A stretch of 64,000 nucleotides of DNA from Lepidodermella squamata (lineage: Eukaryota > Gastrotricha), in assembly GCA_047495785.1 (NCBI GenBank), contig JBLDXI010000017.1, positions 2,728,001-2,792,000 on the forward strand, in the 5' to 3' direction. A program made the translations under genes and the position numbers. This document shows positions 1 to 11,170 of the stretch, piece after piece. The number at the start of each line of letters is the position of its first letter. Positions within the stretch are counted from its first letter, which is position 1. Below the pieces are notes generated by a model that ran no database searches, was not told the origin of the DNA, and saw only the letters and a program-made list of their open reading frames with translations.

Positions 1-1516
1 CAACAACGCCGGGCCGAAAACGGTGCGGAGATGCTGCGCAATTTTCGTCTGCTGCTTAGGCGAGCAGTGATTCTCCAGCGACAAAATGACCGGGTAATCA
101 CTGGTGCGGAACGCGCACTCGTTAATCGCGTCCAGCGCTTCTCTCAACGGAATTTCGGTAACCATGGTGAAGCCGTGTTTAATAATCGGCTCTTCGTCCG
201 GCTGCCGACCGTCCCAGCAGTCGAGTTCGACACATCGACAACCGGATAACAGGACCTGTCTATACATTTCAACAGACGACTTGCCGGTCAGCTGGTGCCC
301 GGTTAAATACGTGTTGTGGGAAGATGCGATGTAGTAGTGACTGAGCGGGTGGCTCATTTCGTGGCTGAGGTCGAGCTCGTCGAAAGGCGCTGCGTTGTTG
401 TCCTCGGAAATCAGCAGTTGAATGAAGCCGTGCAGCGACAGCCGCTCAGCTTTGCGCAGCTCTTCGTCCGGCTCGAAGCGTTCGATCAGCGGCCGCACGC
501 GTTGTTCGGTCCAGTACGGGTAGAGCAGCTCGTTGAGACGCGGGTCTCGCTGGTGCTTGTTCAAAAACTCGACCAGCTTGTCGATGGGCATCGATGGGTT
601 CGATTCGTTCGCCTGCCCCGTCAGCTCTTCGAAAATTTGCTGAACATCTTGCTTAAAAGATAGCGAACAGCAAAACTCGATAAAACGCGGCAAGACCAGC
701 TGGTCCGCGGGTATGAAATCGCCGTTCGCAGAAACATTTATTCCAGCGTCCCTCAGGCACTTAATAACACGATCTTTGTCCTCTTTGTGAAGCGCAAACA
801 GTTTAAGGAGGCTGAAATATAAATTATTAATTATTTCTTTTAGTCGGGAAAATTTGAAGCTACTCACTTTTTCATCGCTACCTTTCCTTCCTGTTGAGTA
901 TAGAAGAGTTTAGACCATGCTCTTTCGTAGAAAATTCCAACGCTGCAGTTGACGGACAAAATATTGTAAGCGTAAGAAAATAATTCTTGGCACCAAAGCT
1001 GCAAATAAAAATAATGATATGAAATTATCAGGGTAAAATTAAAAATTCTAACCTTAGCAATTTCAGCAGTTCCAGCCACAAAACTCGCCCACTGTAAATT
1101 GACGAAATCGTTTCCCCAACAAATAGTAACGGCCTTCTCCTCGATAGGGCACAACGAATCGCCGAAGGTAGACACAACATCGTTAACTTTGTTATCCTTA
1201 GGCAACCGCGCCAGCTTGCCGGTTCGAACATCTCTCAGCGTGTACAAATCGATGTAATCAGTCTCATGCTGGCCCGTTTGAACGTCCTTCCAATAAGCGA
1301 TGTAGCCTTTTGGGTCCACTTTGAGCAGAACAAAGTAGCAACTGACTGCATTAGGATTATCCTTAACAAAAAATGAGATGAAATTAGGGGTGAAAAACTG
1401 CTTAATTAATTGCGTACCTCATCAATCTTGACGAATTTGCTTCCCATAACCAAGTCAGGATGAACCTGAGGCAATTTCAGCTGGCACAAATGGACGCCTG
1501 GTTTTGCCCCGGCCAT
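1..1516 (-). CDS. PLCB: Phospholipase C beta, N-terminal half (gene runs off the window)
   Basis: Phosphoinositide-specific phospholipase C of the beta class, which cleaves PIP2 to IP3 and diacylglycerol downstream of Gq receptors. Exons on the minus strand are 1516-1418, 1361-1053, 998-868 and 811-1, giving 450 visible residues. The PH-like domain covers about residues 15-150 and includes RDVRTGKLARLP and EEKAVTICWGNDFVN, typical of PLC beta. A diverged EF-hand region follows (about 150-325). The catalytic X domain then begins, with the first catalytic His in SSHNTYLTGHQ (about H345), the metal-site motif ELDCWDG (about 375-381) and the second His in KHGFT (about H392). The Y, C2 and C-terminal coiled-coil regions lie beyond position 1. 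The start is MAGAKPGVHLCQ, just ahead of the PH domain. Whether it is a PLCB1-3 or PLCB4/norpA/egl-8 type cannot be settled from this part. Confidence 0.95.
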
Positions 1517-4500
1517 GACTGGTCACGAATCAATCAGCGAAGCCAAGATGCAATCGTATGCCAGGCAGTATTCGCTAAGCACATAGTATGATGCTGCCCA
1601 TTATACGCGCCTGGATTCGCAACGAGAAGCAACAAAAAACACTCGAATGCCGTGTTTTGTTGCCGCTCTCTATCTCTCCCTGCGTCTTTCTCTCTTATAT
1701 ATTATCTATCTAAAGGCAATAACAATAATAATATTGATACATACTCGGCAAGCGAGAAAAAATATGTAGAAAATGCAACTGGATGTTGCCAAGTAGGGAT
1801 ACACGATGTAACCCATACGATGATGGAAATAATCGTTATCACCGTCATCATAATCATGAGAGGTGAAGCGGTTATCGTTCGAATTCTATGTAGTGGCGGC
1901 AGCAATAGGTAGTGGAATGCACATGCGCGTAAAAATAAACTGCGCTCTAGTGAAGAATCATGCGGAAACACATTTATAGCCTATGGGCAATTTGCTGACA
2001 CGCCTGCCACGCATTGAAGCACTACAAAAACAAGAATAATCGACAAGCCGGCTCAGAAAATCTCAATAAAACTGAAAAATACACGGCCATAATTTAGACG
2101 CAGTATTAGCATAAATGTTTGCTCAGCCGCATATAGTGCGTGAGACGCTTGGGGATCGGAGCAAGTTTCAAAGTACCCACCTATATGCCGAAACGCCGGC
2201 AATCGTTTTTAATAGACGATGATGGCGACGACTACGCTGAAAATGTGCGAGCAATAAAACAACGACAAGGCGCAAAATTGGAATTACAACAGGGAAGAAG
2301 TGTGACAAATGACTGACTCGGGATTCGTGTTTTCTCACCACTATATATGTAGTATGTATTTCGAGGTACGGCAAACTAATAAGAGTAATCGCCAGCACAC
2401 GGCACGAGCGGATTTCCTGGTCGTCATCGTCTTTTTGTGCCCAGCCAGGAGTTCATCGTAGAAAAAAATATTCATAAAAATGTATACATATTCGCGTAGT
2501 ATAACAATGAACATGCCATTCTCACGCAGTAGAATTTGTACACAGACATTGATACTTTTAGCCAAATGATTTATCCGGCACCGTGTCAATAGCCGGCATT
2601 TCATTTCCATCTTCATCAAAAATTTTCATACAGTTTTTTTCATTGCCGGTGGTCTACGCAGTGTGCTTAGTAAGCACTGCAGCATATGGTGGTTACATAT
2701 TGCATAAGGTCGCCATATATGGCGCCGTGCTACGATTCTCGTGCTTGATCTCAGGAGAAGAAAAAAGACCACGGCACCAAACTACAGTTGGAAAACATAA
2801 CTCTCAATATTATACAAACGCGGCGCGATTCGAGACCGAAAATCGATAGAGCAAAATTAAATATTACACGCGCACAACCGCTGTATTTGAGTTGTCGTTA
2901 CTGCTGCAAGTGATGTGGCAGCCGAGACTTCATGAGCGACATATATACGTGCTCATTGAGAGCACAATAAGGTTCGACCAAAATGTAATTGTGAAAAAAC
3001 AAACGCGTTATATTTTATATAAAAAAGCCGGGGCACGAAATCCAAAGTCGCTAAATGCATAGCATACTCGAGTATTAAACACATTGATTGCAAACCTATC
3101 GCCTGAAAGCAATAAACTGCGGTCGCGTTATTATTGTTATTATTGAAAGGCGACGTGGCTTCGTGCAGTAGTATACCACGAGCACAACAAATACACGCGA
3201 AATCAACTCAGACTAGTCTGACTAGAAGTGTAATAAGATGAGCGCAGTCTCCGAGCATAACAAAAAAAACATAAATTATTGACTTTTTCGTATGATACAA
3301 GATATATTGAAGATGATCGCCAGCGCGGCCTGCAAGGGTTATAGTAGTTGCGATGATGACTAATCAAGGTACATAAAATGGAATTTAACTGCTGAAGCTT
3401 TATTCTGAAGGCCAGCCAGAAGTGGATACAAAGCAAAACAGGGACAAGCTACCTAATTCCCCACCATGATGTCTGTCCACTGAAAATCTCTAGATGCATG
3501 TCAATTTCGAAATCAAATAAAAAATGGAAGAAGAAATCGAAGAAATTCGAAATCAAATAATGCGAGAAAGTCCGAACTCGGGATATACTGTGGAGCGATG
3601 AAAGGCATGAAAGACTAATTGAAACAAGCAATTAATGCAATGAGAAGCTTACCGTTGATTTTTTGCATGCCCTCTAAGTGCTTAGCTTCTTCACAATAAA
3701 AAGATACAATGTGAAACTATTTAGCTTAGATCCTAATAAAGTTTGTTCATTCCGTCGACTTGCTTAAGAATCAAACTGCTCTATAGACGGTGCATGGCAA
3801 ATCTCCGTCCATCGAACTTTCAGTTGGGAAGCTCCGGTCATTATTATATATTAAAATAAAGCTTCTCTCACAATAACGGACTCTAGATGCTAACATTCAA
3901 AATCGGCCCAGTGATTTTTTGACATGGAAGAAAACATTTGTCTCAAGCGGTTCGAAGAGGCTTCATGGAACAAGTTTTCCAAGAAGTCTTTAAAGATCAT
4001 TCAGAGCAATTTTAACAAGGCTGGGCTTCTGAAAAAATGAGACCATTTAGTACTTGACGCAGTCAAAAGCGCAAGGATACAGTCAGGTCCCGACTGACTG
4101 TCACCAAGCCCAAAGGGTTTAAATTCGGTTATGGCTGGGCATAGTAAATTGCTGATTGCTGCTTATGAAATTAAATCATTTCGTCAAACTGTGAGCTATC
4201 AAACGAGATTGCTTTGGACGCAGAAATGACTCATGTCGACTTTTTATCGTTAACATTTCATAAAGATCAATTTACTACAACAGCTGGTGAAGGATTGCAC
4301 ACCTAATTACTCTTTCAATCTGTGATCAAACGATATCTTACCATTCTAGCTTTTTCTCTGTCTCAGACCTTATGCTCCACTATCACTCCATAACTTCCGT
4401 CATAACTTTATTAAAATCATGCCTCAGAATAGCATTTCAATATCCAATAATTATAAATAATAAGAAGGGGACTTTGCGCATCTCAAATCAGTTGCGGGCC

Positions 4501-5204
4501 AAATATTTCGATCGGTCCCTAAACCTAACTGTGTCCCAAAACATTAACCAATCAAATCGGAACGAACGCGCATAAAATTACCCACGGAATTACCAACCAG
4601 TAAGTAGATTGAATGAAAAGCGGCTAACTGGTCAGACCAATTCAATTTATAAAGAATCTGTGGTTTCGAAAGGTTAGTAGAAAGTATAAAGGCTAGGTTG
4701 AGTTTGCTCGTGTATTTTTGATGCCGACTTACTTCAGCCTTCAAGAGTGCGGAGTCAGCCGGAGCAAACTTTACTACTGTTCTTTCAGCACATGCACGGA
4801 GACACATTTTCGTCAGCCACTGAACATTTCTATTGCGACGGTTCGAAAGGCTATTTCAATTAAAAACGCTTTACGCTAGCACTCAGCATGAAACGCAAGC
4901 ACAAAGCTCCCAAACTTTAACTTCGTGTCGACGGTCGTTAAAAAATAGCGGCTTTTCGACAATCCTATCTAAAATTTTCACGCTTATAACAAATAATAAA
5001 TTATCCAATATACTTATTTTATTCAATCTTTGATTTTTCTGATATTATTTCCTAACTTTTCCAGTAATATGAATTTTGTTTGCGCGGTAAAACGGTGTAG
5101 CTTTCTGGCTGTGGCTTTGCTGGTTCAGAAAGACATGTCACGAGTGCGAAATAAAGCTCTTTGTCCGTGTATTCATCTTCGCGATTTTCATTTCCTGTAA
5201 CCAG
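1517..5204. other. Intergenic region, divergent 5' ends
   Basis: AT-rich, about 3.7 kb between the divergent PLC beta and SLC49A4-like genes. Only short frames without domain similarity or splice continuity were seen, and I recognise no gene. It presumably holds both promoters. The sequence TTTCCTGTAACCAG directly before the ATG at 5205 looks like a 3' splice site. Confidence 0.6.
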
Positions 5205-6887
5205 ATGACTTCAAGCATGGATATTAATGGCGATGGCGATGACGATGATAGGAGACAGCTAGTCCCGAGTCTACACACAAATCACGCTGGATATGGCAGT
5301 ACTGTCAATACAGTCAACGAAGAAGTTGTTGAAAATAATACTCGCAACGAGTTATATGACGAGACTCATGCTCTATTCGAGCCCCGCGATCAAGTAGTTT
5401 ATCGTGTATGTAATCGCAGATGGTATATTTTAGCTGTCTACTGGCTTCTGAGTTTTATTCAAGCTACGCTGTGGAATACTTGGTCTCCTATTATCGAATC
5501 TACCGAGAAGGCATTCGATATGAATGACGGTGACATATCACTTATGGAAAATTGGAATAACATCACCTATACCATGTTCATTTTCCCCTTCATTTGGCTT
5601 GTCCATCGGCGTGGGTTGAGACTGCCAATGATTGTGACAGCCTCACTCATGGTAGCTGGTGCGTTTGTGCGTTGCCTCCTCTACTGGGATCCAAATACAA
5701 GCAAAGTAGTCATAAATGTTGGCCAATTCATGATCGGAATCGCTGGTCCAGTTGCATTTTTCTGCTGTACATGCATTAGTGCCACTTGGTTTCCCCCACA
5801 TCAGCGAACTTTAGCTACAGGTTTCTCTTCTCAGTTGTCATTGATTTCCTCCTAAGTAGTTTGTGCTTCTATTGTTCACCTATTTAGCTGTCATGTCCGT
5901 TGCTCAATCTGGAGGGGTTGCCTTTTCTTTCGTTATTGGACCCGAACTGGTCAAATATCTTGCACATGGTGAAACGGACGACGTACAAGTTCTTCGATAT
6001 GCAATTCAGCGTCTGCTATACGGGGAATTCGTTGCGGCAGCTGCGATCCTTGTATTTGTTATCATTTATTTTCCCTCTCGTCCACCGATTCCACCCTGTG
6101 AAAGCGCAGCCCAGGAGCGCTTAGGTGAGGGAAACTGTGTTAGATAGATGATGCATTGTTCAAACTGTTTTTGTTAGGCTTTCTGACATCGATAAAAACG
6201 ATTTGCTCTTCGTTCAATTCTCTGATGATTATCACAGTATATTCGATATCTGCTGGGATTTTTTCCGGATGGTACTCGCTCTTTAGTATAGCTGTGAAAC
6301 AGAACATGCACGAAATCGAGGCTGGGTGGTTAGGGTGCTGGATGACTCTTGCAGGCATTGGGGCTTCTCTGATTGCTGGATTTCTGGGAGACCGTTTCCC
6401 GAAATACATGAAACTTCAGATAGTTATCATGCTCGTTGTTGCTGGTGTTTGTTTCTCCTGGTTTACGTTGACTGTCAATGGCGTGGGAGCCATTGAGTAT
6501 AACCAAATATCTGCATGGATTACTTGCATTCTAGGTGGCTCGTTGGCTGCTGCTACTCAGCCACTTTGTTACGAGCTCGCCAACGAGGTGTCGTTCCCAG
6601 CCCCTGAAGCATCAGTCACAGGCTTTTTAACGGGTCTTAACAACTTTCTGACAATGATTTATATATTCGTCCAACTTGCTCCTGACATCGGGTCGGCTTG
6701 GCTTAACTGGAGTGAAGCGATTTCGCTCTTCCTATGCCTGCCATTCATTTTTGTATTTCGACCTGTGTTCAACCGTCTTGATATGGACGAGAGACTGCAA
6801 CAAGCCACCCGCGTCAACTCGGAGTCAAACCGTGTGAGCTCTGAGTCCAACGTTTCGAGCTGTGATTCAGGCACTGTCACTGCTTGA
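5205..6887 (+). CDS. SLC49A4: SLC49A4 (DIRC2)-like major facilitator transporter
   Basis: A 12-helix major facilitator protein most like the SLC49 family, DIRC2/SLC49A4 branch. In vertebrates DIRC2 is a lysosomal membrane transporter and its relatives FLVCR1/2 carry choline, ethanolamine or heme. Exons are 5205-5820, 5888-6124 and 6178-6887 (introns 67 and 53 bp), giving 520 aa. After an acidic cytoplasmic N-terminus, the first helix reads RWYILAVYWLLSFIQATLWN, followed by a WSPI segment. The loop HRRGLRLP is the usual MFS helix 2-3 turn. Exon 2 restores ATAVMSVAQSGGVAF, matching the SLC49 helix-5 region, and SRPPIPP precedes the central loop as in DIRC2. The second half includes GAS-type helix 8 and a Ser-rich C-tail. 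The acceptor-like CCAG abuts the start ATG. A closer FLVCR relationship is possible but less likely. Confidence 0.85.
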
Positions 6888-7261
6888 TGTTTGATATCTG
6901 CTTCTAGGTCAATTTTTTGAAGTGCTAGTGATGTTTTCTTACAATCACGAATGCAATACTGTAAATTTCATCTTTCAAATGCCATCAAGGCCGATTGCTT
7001 TTATATTATTGCAAATGTCCAACAGTGATTACCAATAGTTAATTAATATTTTTCAATTTCTTCTCGAATCTTTCAGGCATGCGTTACGAAATTCCCTTTG
7101 AAGTCTGCTTTAGCAAACTTTTTTTTTATCGATGCTGGCTTTATTTTACCCTTTCGTCCTACAATGACTAAAAAGTCTTCAACGGTGAAAAACATTGATC
7201 AATTGTTTCATGAATTGTTGTGTATTTTGTGTAAATAGGTAGCTTTTCTTATTACTAAAAT
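6888..7261. other. 3' UTR / intergenic spacer
   Basis: About 370 bp, AT-rich, between two genes on the same strand. It has no frame or RNA gene that I recognise. It probably contains the 3' UTR of the transporter and the promoter of the ACTMAP-GMF pair. Confidence 0.5.
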
Positions 7262-8168
7262 ATGCCCGGCTGTCCGATATGCGAACGCAGTCAGAACTTG
7301 TCTCTAGCTTTGAGCTCGTTTCGAAATTTTGCGAAAATAGAAAGCTATCACACTTGCATTCAACCTGTTCAGCAAATTGGCCCAAGGTAATTATTAGCTA
7401 TCTAAAGTCTCGCATTTTTAATGTCCTGCGCCAGTTGTGGTATAGCGGCGATGTCCTCAGCCTTTACCGCCTTCGATATCAATGATATACGCACTTCTTT
7501 TTCTTCACTCTTATCGCTAGCCAAAGAGCATTCGTGGTCTTCCGCTGGTGAAATGTTTGATGGTAAATTTGCTCGCGTTATTTCTGTTTATTTTACCCAA
7601 CTTGCTGCTAGCTGATAACATGAAAAAATTGGGCGATACCGCGAATCCTGAGGTTAAAATCGAGGTGCTTGACCTCGATGACGAAGCGATCGTCGCCCGT
7701 ACCACGATAATGAGTCATTTGGTTCTCGGCAAACCTGTGCTCATAGCGTAAATACAAGCTTGACCAATTCGATCCGGCAATTCATGGTAAATTTTCAGGT
7801 ACGATTGCGATGCAGATTTCTACCCGAAGAAAGCTAATGGTAGAAAAGCTCACTGGGCGGTTCTTAGTGGATTCTGCGTAGCTTCGTGCGTAGATCCTGA
7901 CTCAGAACTAACACCAGAGTTGATAAATTTGACGCCTGAGCATGCTCGAATTTTGGTTGATAAATCAACCGAGGGTGCTGTGTACTTCTGGACGCTTCAG
8001 GGCAAAAGCCGCTTGTTTAGAACCTTCGAAGCTATAGATCTCATAACAAGCAACTTTCAACTGCATGAAGCTGACCCATCTCTTATCACCCAAGGCTATC
8101 GCATCCCACCCAATGGCAATATTCTAAACACCCTTTCCCACAAAGCGATCGTTCTGTCAAAGAAATGA
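7262..8168 (+). CDS. ACTMAP: Actin maturation protease (ACTMAP / C19orf54) homologue
   Basis: Papain-fold cysteine protease that removes the acetylated N-terminal residue of immature actin. Exons are 7262-7386, 7435-7562, 7612-7747 and 7799-8168 (introns 48, 49 and 51 bp), giving 252 aa. Splicing exon 1 to exon 2 creates the catalytic motif QQIGPSCGIAAMSSAF, equivalent to QEGPTCGLVAL of vertebrate ACTMAP, and places the nucleophile Cys at about residue 43. Exon 3 carries GKPVLIAYD and exon 4 KAHWAVLSGF, which holds the active-site His, followed by GAVYFWTLQGKSR as in the human protein. It is shorter than human ACTMAP because it lacks the long proline-rich N-terminus. The downstream gene, glia maturation factor, begins 62 bp after its stop, so the two are probably co-transcribed. 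The identification rests on family motifs recalled, not on a search. Confidence 0.85.
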
Positions 8169-8203
8169 TGAAAATTGCCTTAAAACCGCTGTTTGTATTA
8201 ACC

Positions 8204-8230
8204 TAGGACAGGAAATTTTAAGAGTAATTA
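8204..8230 (+). promoter_or_regulatory. Candidate trans-splice acceptor between ACTMAP and GMF
   Basis: TTTGTATTAACCTAG followed by GACAGG lies in the 62-bp gap between the ACTMAP stop and the GMF start, with the AG at 8205-8206, 24 bp before the ATG at 8231. A 3' splice site here with no upstream donor in the gap is what an SL trans-splicing site in an operon would look like. This is inference only. Confidence 0.45.
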
Positions 8231-8728
8231 ATGGAGACGGAAGGATCGTTGGATATCTGCTCGATTACCGATGACACAAAACAGAAAATCAAGCGGCTAA
8301 GATTCGCAAAGGGAGGCAAGGTTATGGCCTTGATCAGTGAGTTATTGAAAGAAATGAATATTTCTAACCAATGTCATGTATGGATTTTTTTTGCAGTGAA
8401 AGCAAACAAGGCGGCTCACTCGATTGAGGTTGAGGAGGAGCTGAACGATTGTTCGATCGACGAATTGCGCAAAATTTTGCCTGAAACTCAGCCTCGATTC
8501 GTTTTTCTTAGCTTCATGCATCGACATGATGACGGCCGCATGTCTTACCCTCTCGGCCTTATCCTATCGAATCCGGCCGGGTGCCCCCATGAACTTTGCA
8601 TGATGTACGCCGGGTCGCTTCAAGCTGTGATGAAAGAAACTGGCATTCCTAAAATTGTTCAAATTCGTGATTTGGACGATGAAATGAATGAAGAATACCT
8701 CATGGCTCGAATGGTTGTAGGCCGTTGA
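8231..8728 (+). CDS. GMF: Glia maturation factor (ADF-homology domain protein)
   Basis: GMF is an ADF/cofilin-fold protein that binds Arp2/3 complex and promotes debranching of actin networks. Exons are 8231-8336 and 8397-8728; the 60-bp intron has donor GTGAGT and acceptor TTTTTTGCAG. The product is 145 aa, against 142 for vertebrate GMFB. Landmarks line up through the whole length: KGGKVMALIMKANK after splicing, LPETQPRF, HDDGRMSYPLGLI, PAGCPHELCMMYAGS and the C-terminal IRDLDDEMNEEYL. Reading through the intron would insert about 20 residues that the family lacks. Its close position behind ACTMAP puts two cytoplasmic actin regulators in one likely transcription unit. Confidence 0.95.
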   Translation: METEGSLDICSITDDTKQKIKRLRFAKGGKVMALISELLKEMNISNQCHVWIFFAVKANKAAHSIEVEEELNDCSIDELRKILPETQPRFVFLSFMHRHDDGRMSYPLGLILSNPAGCPHELCMMYAGSLQAVMKETGIPKIVQIRDLDDEMNEEYLMARMVVGR

Positions 8729-9316
8729 ATCTTTTATCGACAATTTATAAAAATTAACAATTTTATAAATACTTATCAATTCTTCATGCAATACATATCG
8801 CTTTGTTATTTCGAATGAGTAAAATCGCTCAGACGTGATCGGAAGACATTATTCCAGTAAGAGTACAGTCGAATCCTGCAGACATTCCGAAAGTGCTGTT
8901 TATTATCGTTTTCTGTTCAATCGACGAGTCGTTGATTCTAAATTATTGCCATTTTCGAATGAAAAATCGCATTTCTTGTCTTCATTTTATTTTGACGACT
9001 TGGAAAAATTACCTGTTATAATTGTGCTGATGCAAAGTTTGCTCGAATAGAAACGCGAGGGCGAGATCCAATCTCACGATTTTACTACGCTATGTGATGT
9101 CCAATCATGTTATTATGCCATTACCTTGACTAAATTATATTAGCTTTGCATGCTGAAAATGGTCCTGAAAATAAAAATGTCATGGTTCATTTTTTCTCTT
9201 GTTATTTTTCTTATATCGCGGGAAAAAACACACCTGCAGTTTATTGAAGGATTGGTTGAGAACTTCACAGCAATTAGCGATTATTTAACGATCTGCAGAA
9301 ACAACATTTTATCATC
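8729..9316. other. Intergenic spacer
   Basis: About 590 bp between GMF and the first LITAF gene, AT-rich. Short frames here show no domain. No RNA gene or repeat was recognised. Confidence 0.5.
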
Positions 9317-9756
9317 ATGGACGAGTTTGTTGGGCATCGCGAAGTTGCCGTGAGCTCAAACAAGGTCATACCGATCAAAACTGAGCCCGTACTTTTCGAA
9401 CAGCCTTTCCAGGTACCAAGGGTATTCACTGAACCGTCTGCTTATTACCCCGTCGTGCAATCAGGTTTGTAAAATATTATTCATATGATAACTTCCTATT
9501 TATGACCACAACAGTGCCGTATGTCCGCTTTGGAGAGCAGCCCAGGCTGGTCACTTGCCCGAAATGCGGCATTTCTGACGTTACCGAAGCTGAGAAAGAA
9601 GCTGGGACTTGCACGTGGCTATCTTGCGCACTGCTAAGCATAGTCGGGTGTCCACTCGGATGCTGTTTGGTCCCCTTTTGCTTCGACTGTTTTTACGACA
9701 CCCATCACTACTGCCCGAACTGCCATGAATCGCTATTTGTTCATCAGAAAATATGA
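9317..9756 (+). CDS. LITAF-domain protein 1
   Basis: Small LITAF-domain (SIMPLE-like) protein: a zinc-binding domain inserted monotopically in the cytosolic face of late endosomal/lysosomal or plasma membranes. Exons are 9317-9464 and 9515-9756, giving 129 aa. The domain has the first CxxC in VTCPKCG, a hydrophobic stretch ending SIVGCPLGCCLVPFC, and the second zinc pair in HHYCPNC. The N-terminal 55 residues contain little proline (EQPFQVPRV) and no PPxY motif, unlike most paralogues further along. It also lacks the intron that most of the others carry just before GCC. It lies about 8 kb from the main cluster, separated by the tetraspanin and CDC6 genes. Confidence 0.88.
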
Positions 9757-10426
9757 TCAAGTATTACAGCAGAAACGTTCGTTTTCGAGCAATATGCGCC
9801 TGAAATCACCATCAGTTCAGTGACAACAATAAATTGATTTCTAAATCAAGTTGTTTAGCATCTGCGGTAGCTTCAGGTGTATGTGCTGTATTCAAGGCAG
9901 GGATGCGCGACGTAGCTGCTCCTTCGCGTGGGCTGGTTGCAAAAGCTTTTATTCATATTATTTTTCATATGGCTGATCCAAGAAGTTCGTTAATGATTAG
10001 CGCTTTTACTAATGAGCCACGAAACTGCAAACATCTGCACGATTTATTGCGAAAGTTACTTGATTACCCCAAGCTCGGTGGTTTTTTGAACTCAGATGCG
10101 AATAGGATCTGATAGCATTAATCAACAAATTATCTCCAATGTCATGTTTGTCAATTTTTATTTTCCTCGGACTAGGGAATTAAGGAAAGAACAATTTTAA
10201 TTAGTGTTGCTATTCAACTTTTTTAGGTTGGATGGGGAAACTGTTTTCATTGTTTTGCTGAGGATTCTCGACAGTGCCGACATTTTCCAGAGTCAGAGAA
10301 GGAGTCACTCGATAGTGATGGGTCGTGTTTGTTCCTGGATACCGCCACATCCACCTTATAAACGGATTCGTCGAAGCAATATTACTCGTTCCATCCTCAG
10401 CTGCAAAAATTCAATTACTGAAAATT
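9757..10426. other. Intergenic spacer
   Basis: About 670 bp. It contains a short open frame (9834-10112) without homology or splice support. Nothing else was recognised. Confidence 0.4.
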
Positions 10427-10627
10427 TCAATAGTGAGGACATTGATCTAAATTACTGGGTAGCCTAGGATGATTTTCCTGTTGTCGATGTTTGTAAAACA
10501 TGTAAATTGTCAGCGCAAAGCCATTCCAAATCAAGAAAAAGCTGATGAAAGACGGCAGCTTTGTATACGCTGTACCAGCTTTACCCGGTCCGACGGGACG
10601 AGCCCCTTTGCCATATTTCGGCAACAT
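10427..10627 (-). CDS. Hypothetical small single-pass membrane protein
   Basis: I do not recognise this gene. The frame reads MLPKYGKGARPVGPGK, then one hydrophobic segment SFISFFLIWNGFALTIYMFY, then a basic KHRQQ and a polar tail of about 20 residues, total about 66 aa. A short Gly/Pro/basic head, one helix and a basic flank resemble many small mitochondrial or ER membrane proteins. Base composition rises in GC across the frame compared with its AT-rich flanks, as in the other coding exons here. An upstream in-frame ATG would extend it by 15 residues to position 10672. No intron was seen. It may be chance, and the family is unknown. Confidence 0.35.
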   Translation of the reverse strand: MLPKYGKGARPVGPGKAGTAYTKLPSFISFFLIWNGFALTIYMFYKHRQQENHPRLPSNLDQCPHY

Positions 10628-10672
10628 AATTTTAAAGTCTATACAAACAGAACCGCATATCGCACATCGCAA

Positions 10673-11170
10673 ATTTTATTCATTTTCGCAACAAATAATT
10701 TCTGAGTCTTTATTTTACTCGTTTAAAATCGCAAACAATGATCAAAAATCGTTGTATAAAAACAGTAGATGGAATTTACATTTTCTTTAATGAAACAGCA
10801 GTTCTGCAAAAAAGCAGCGGAAAATATCATCAATGGCGGAAGACACCAACAGCAACAAACAATTAATAAAACCCGAAACCAGTTTTTGAAGTGAGAAAGA
10901 ACTTGCAGCTTTTGGCAAGAAAGTGCAAATAATATTGTATAAATAGAAAAATGTGCTTGGCAAGAGTGGAAGAACCGAGAGAGTATAAATAACGAAGATT
11001 CCTAGATTAATCTCTGAGCGCGTGAAGAGCGACCACAAGGCCGGAATAGACAACACAGATCGACCGATGCCCAAGACGGTTAAATGCCTGGTTTGTGGTT
11101 CTTACCGGGTAGAGACCCGGGTCCGGTTCGGACAATTCAAACCAGGCACCACCGCTGGGCAGCAGGGTGT
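10673..11170. other. Intergenic / tetraspanin 3' UTR
   Basis: About 500 bp downstream of the tetraspanin stop on the minus strand. Hydrophobic open frames here are readings of AT-rich sequence with no continuity to a neighbour. No element was recognised. Confidence 0.4.
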
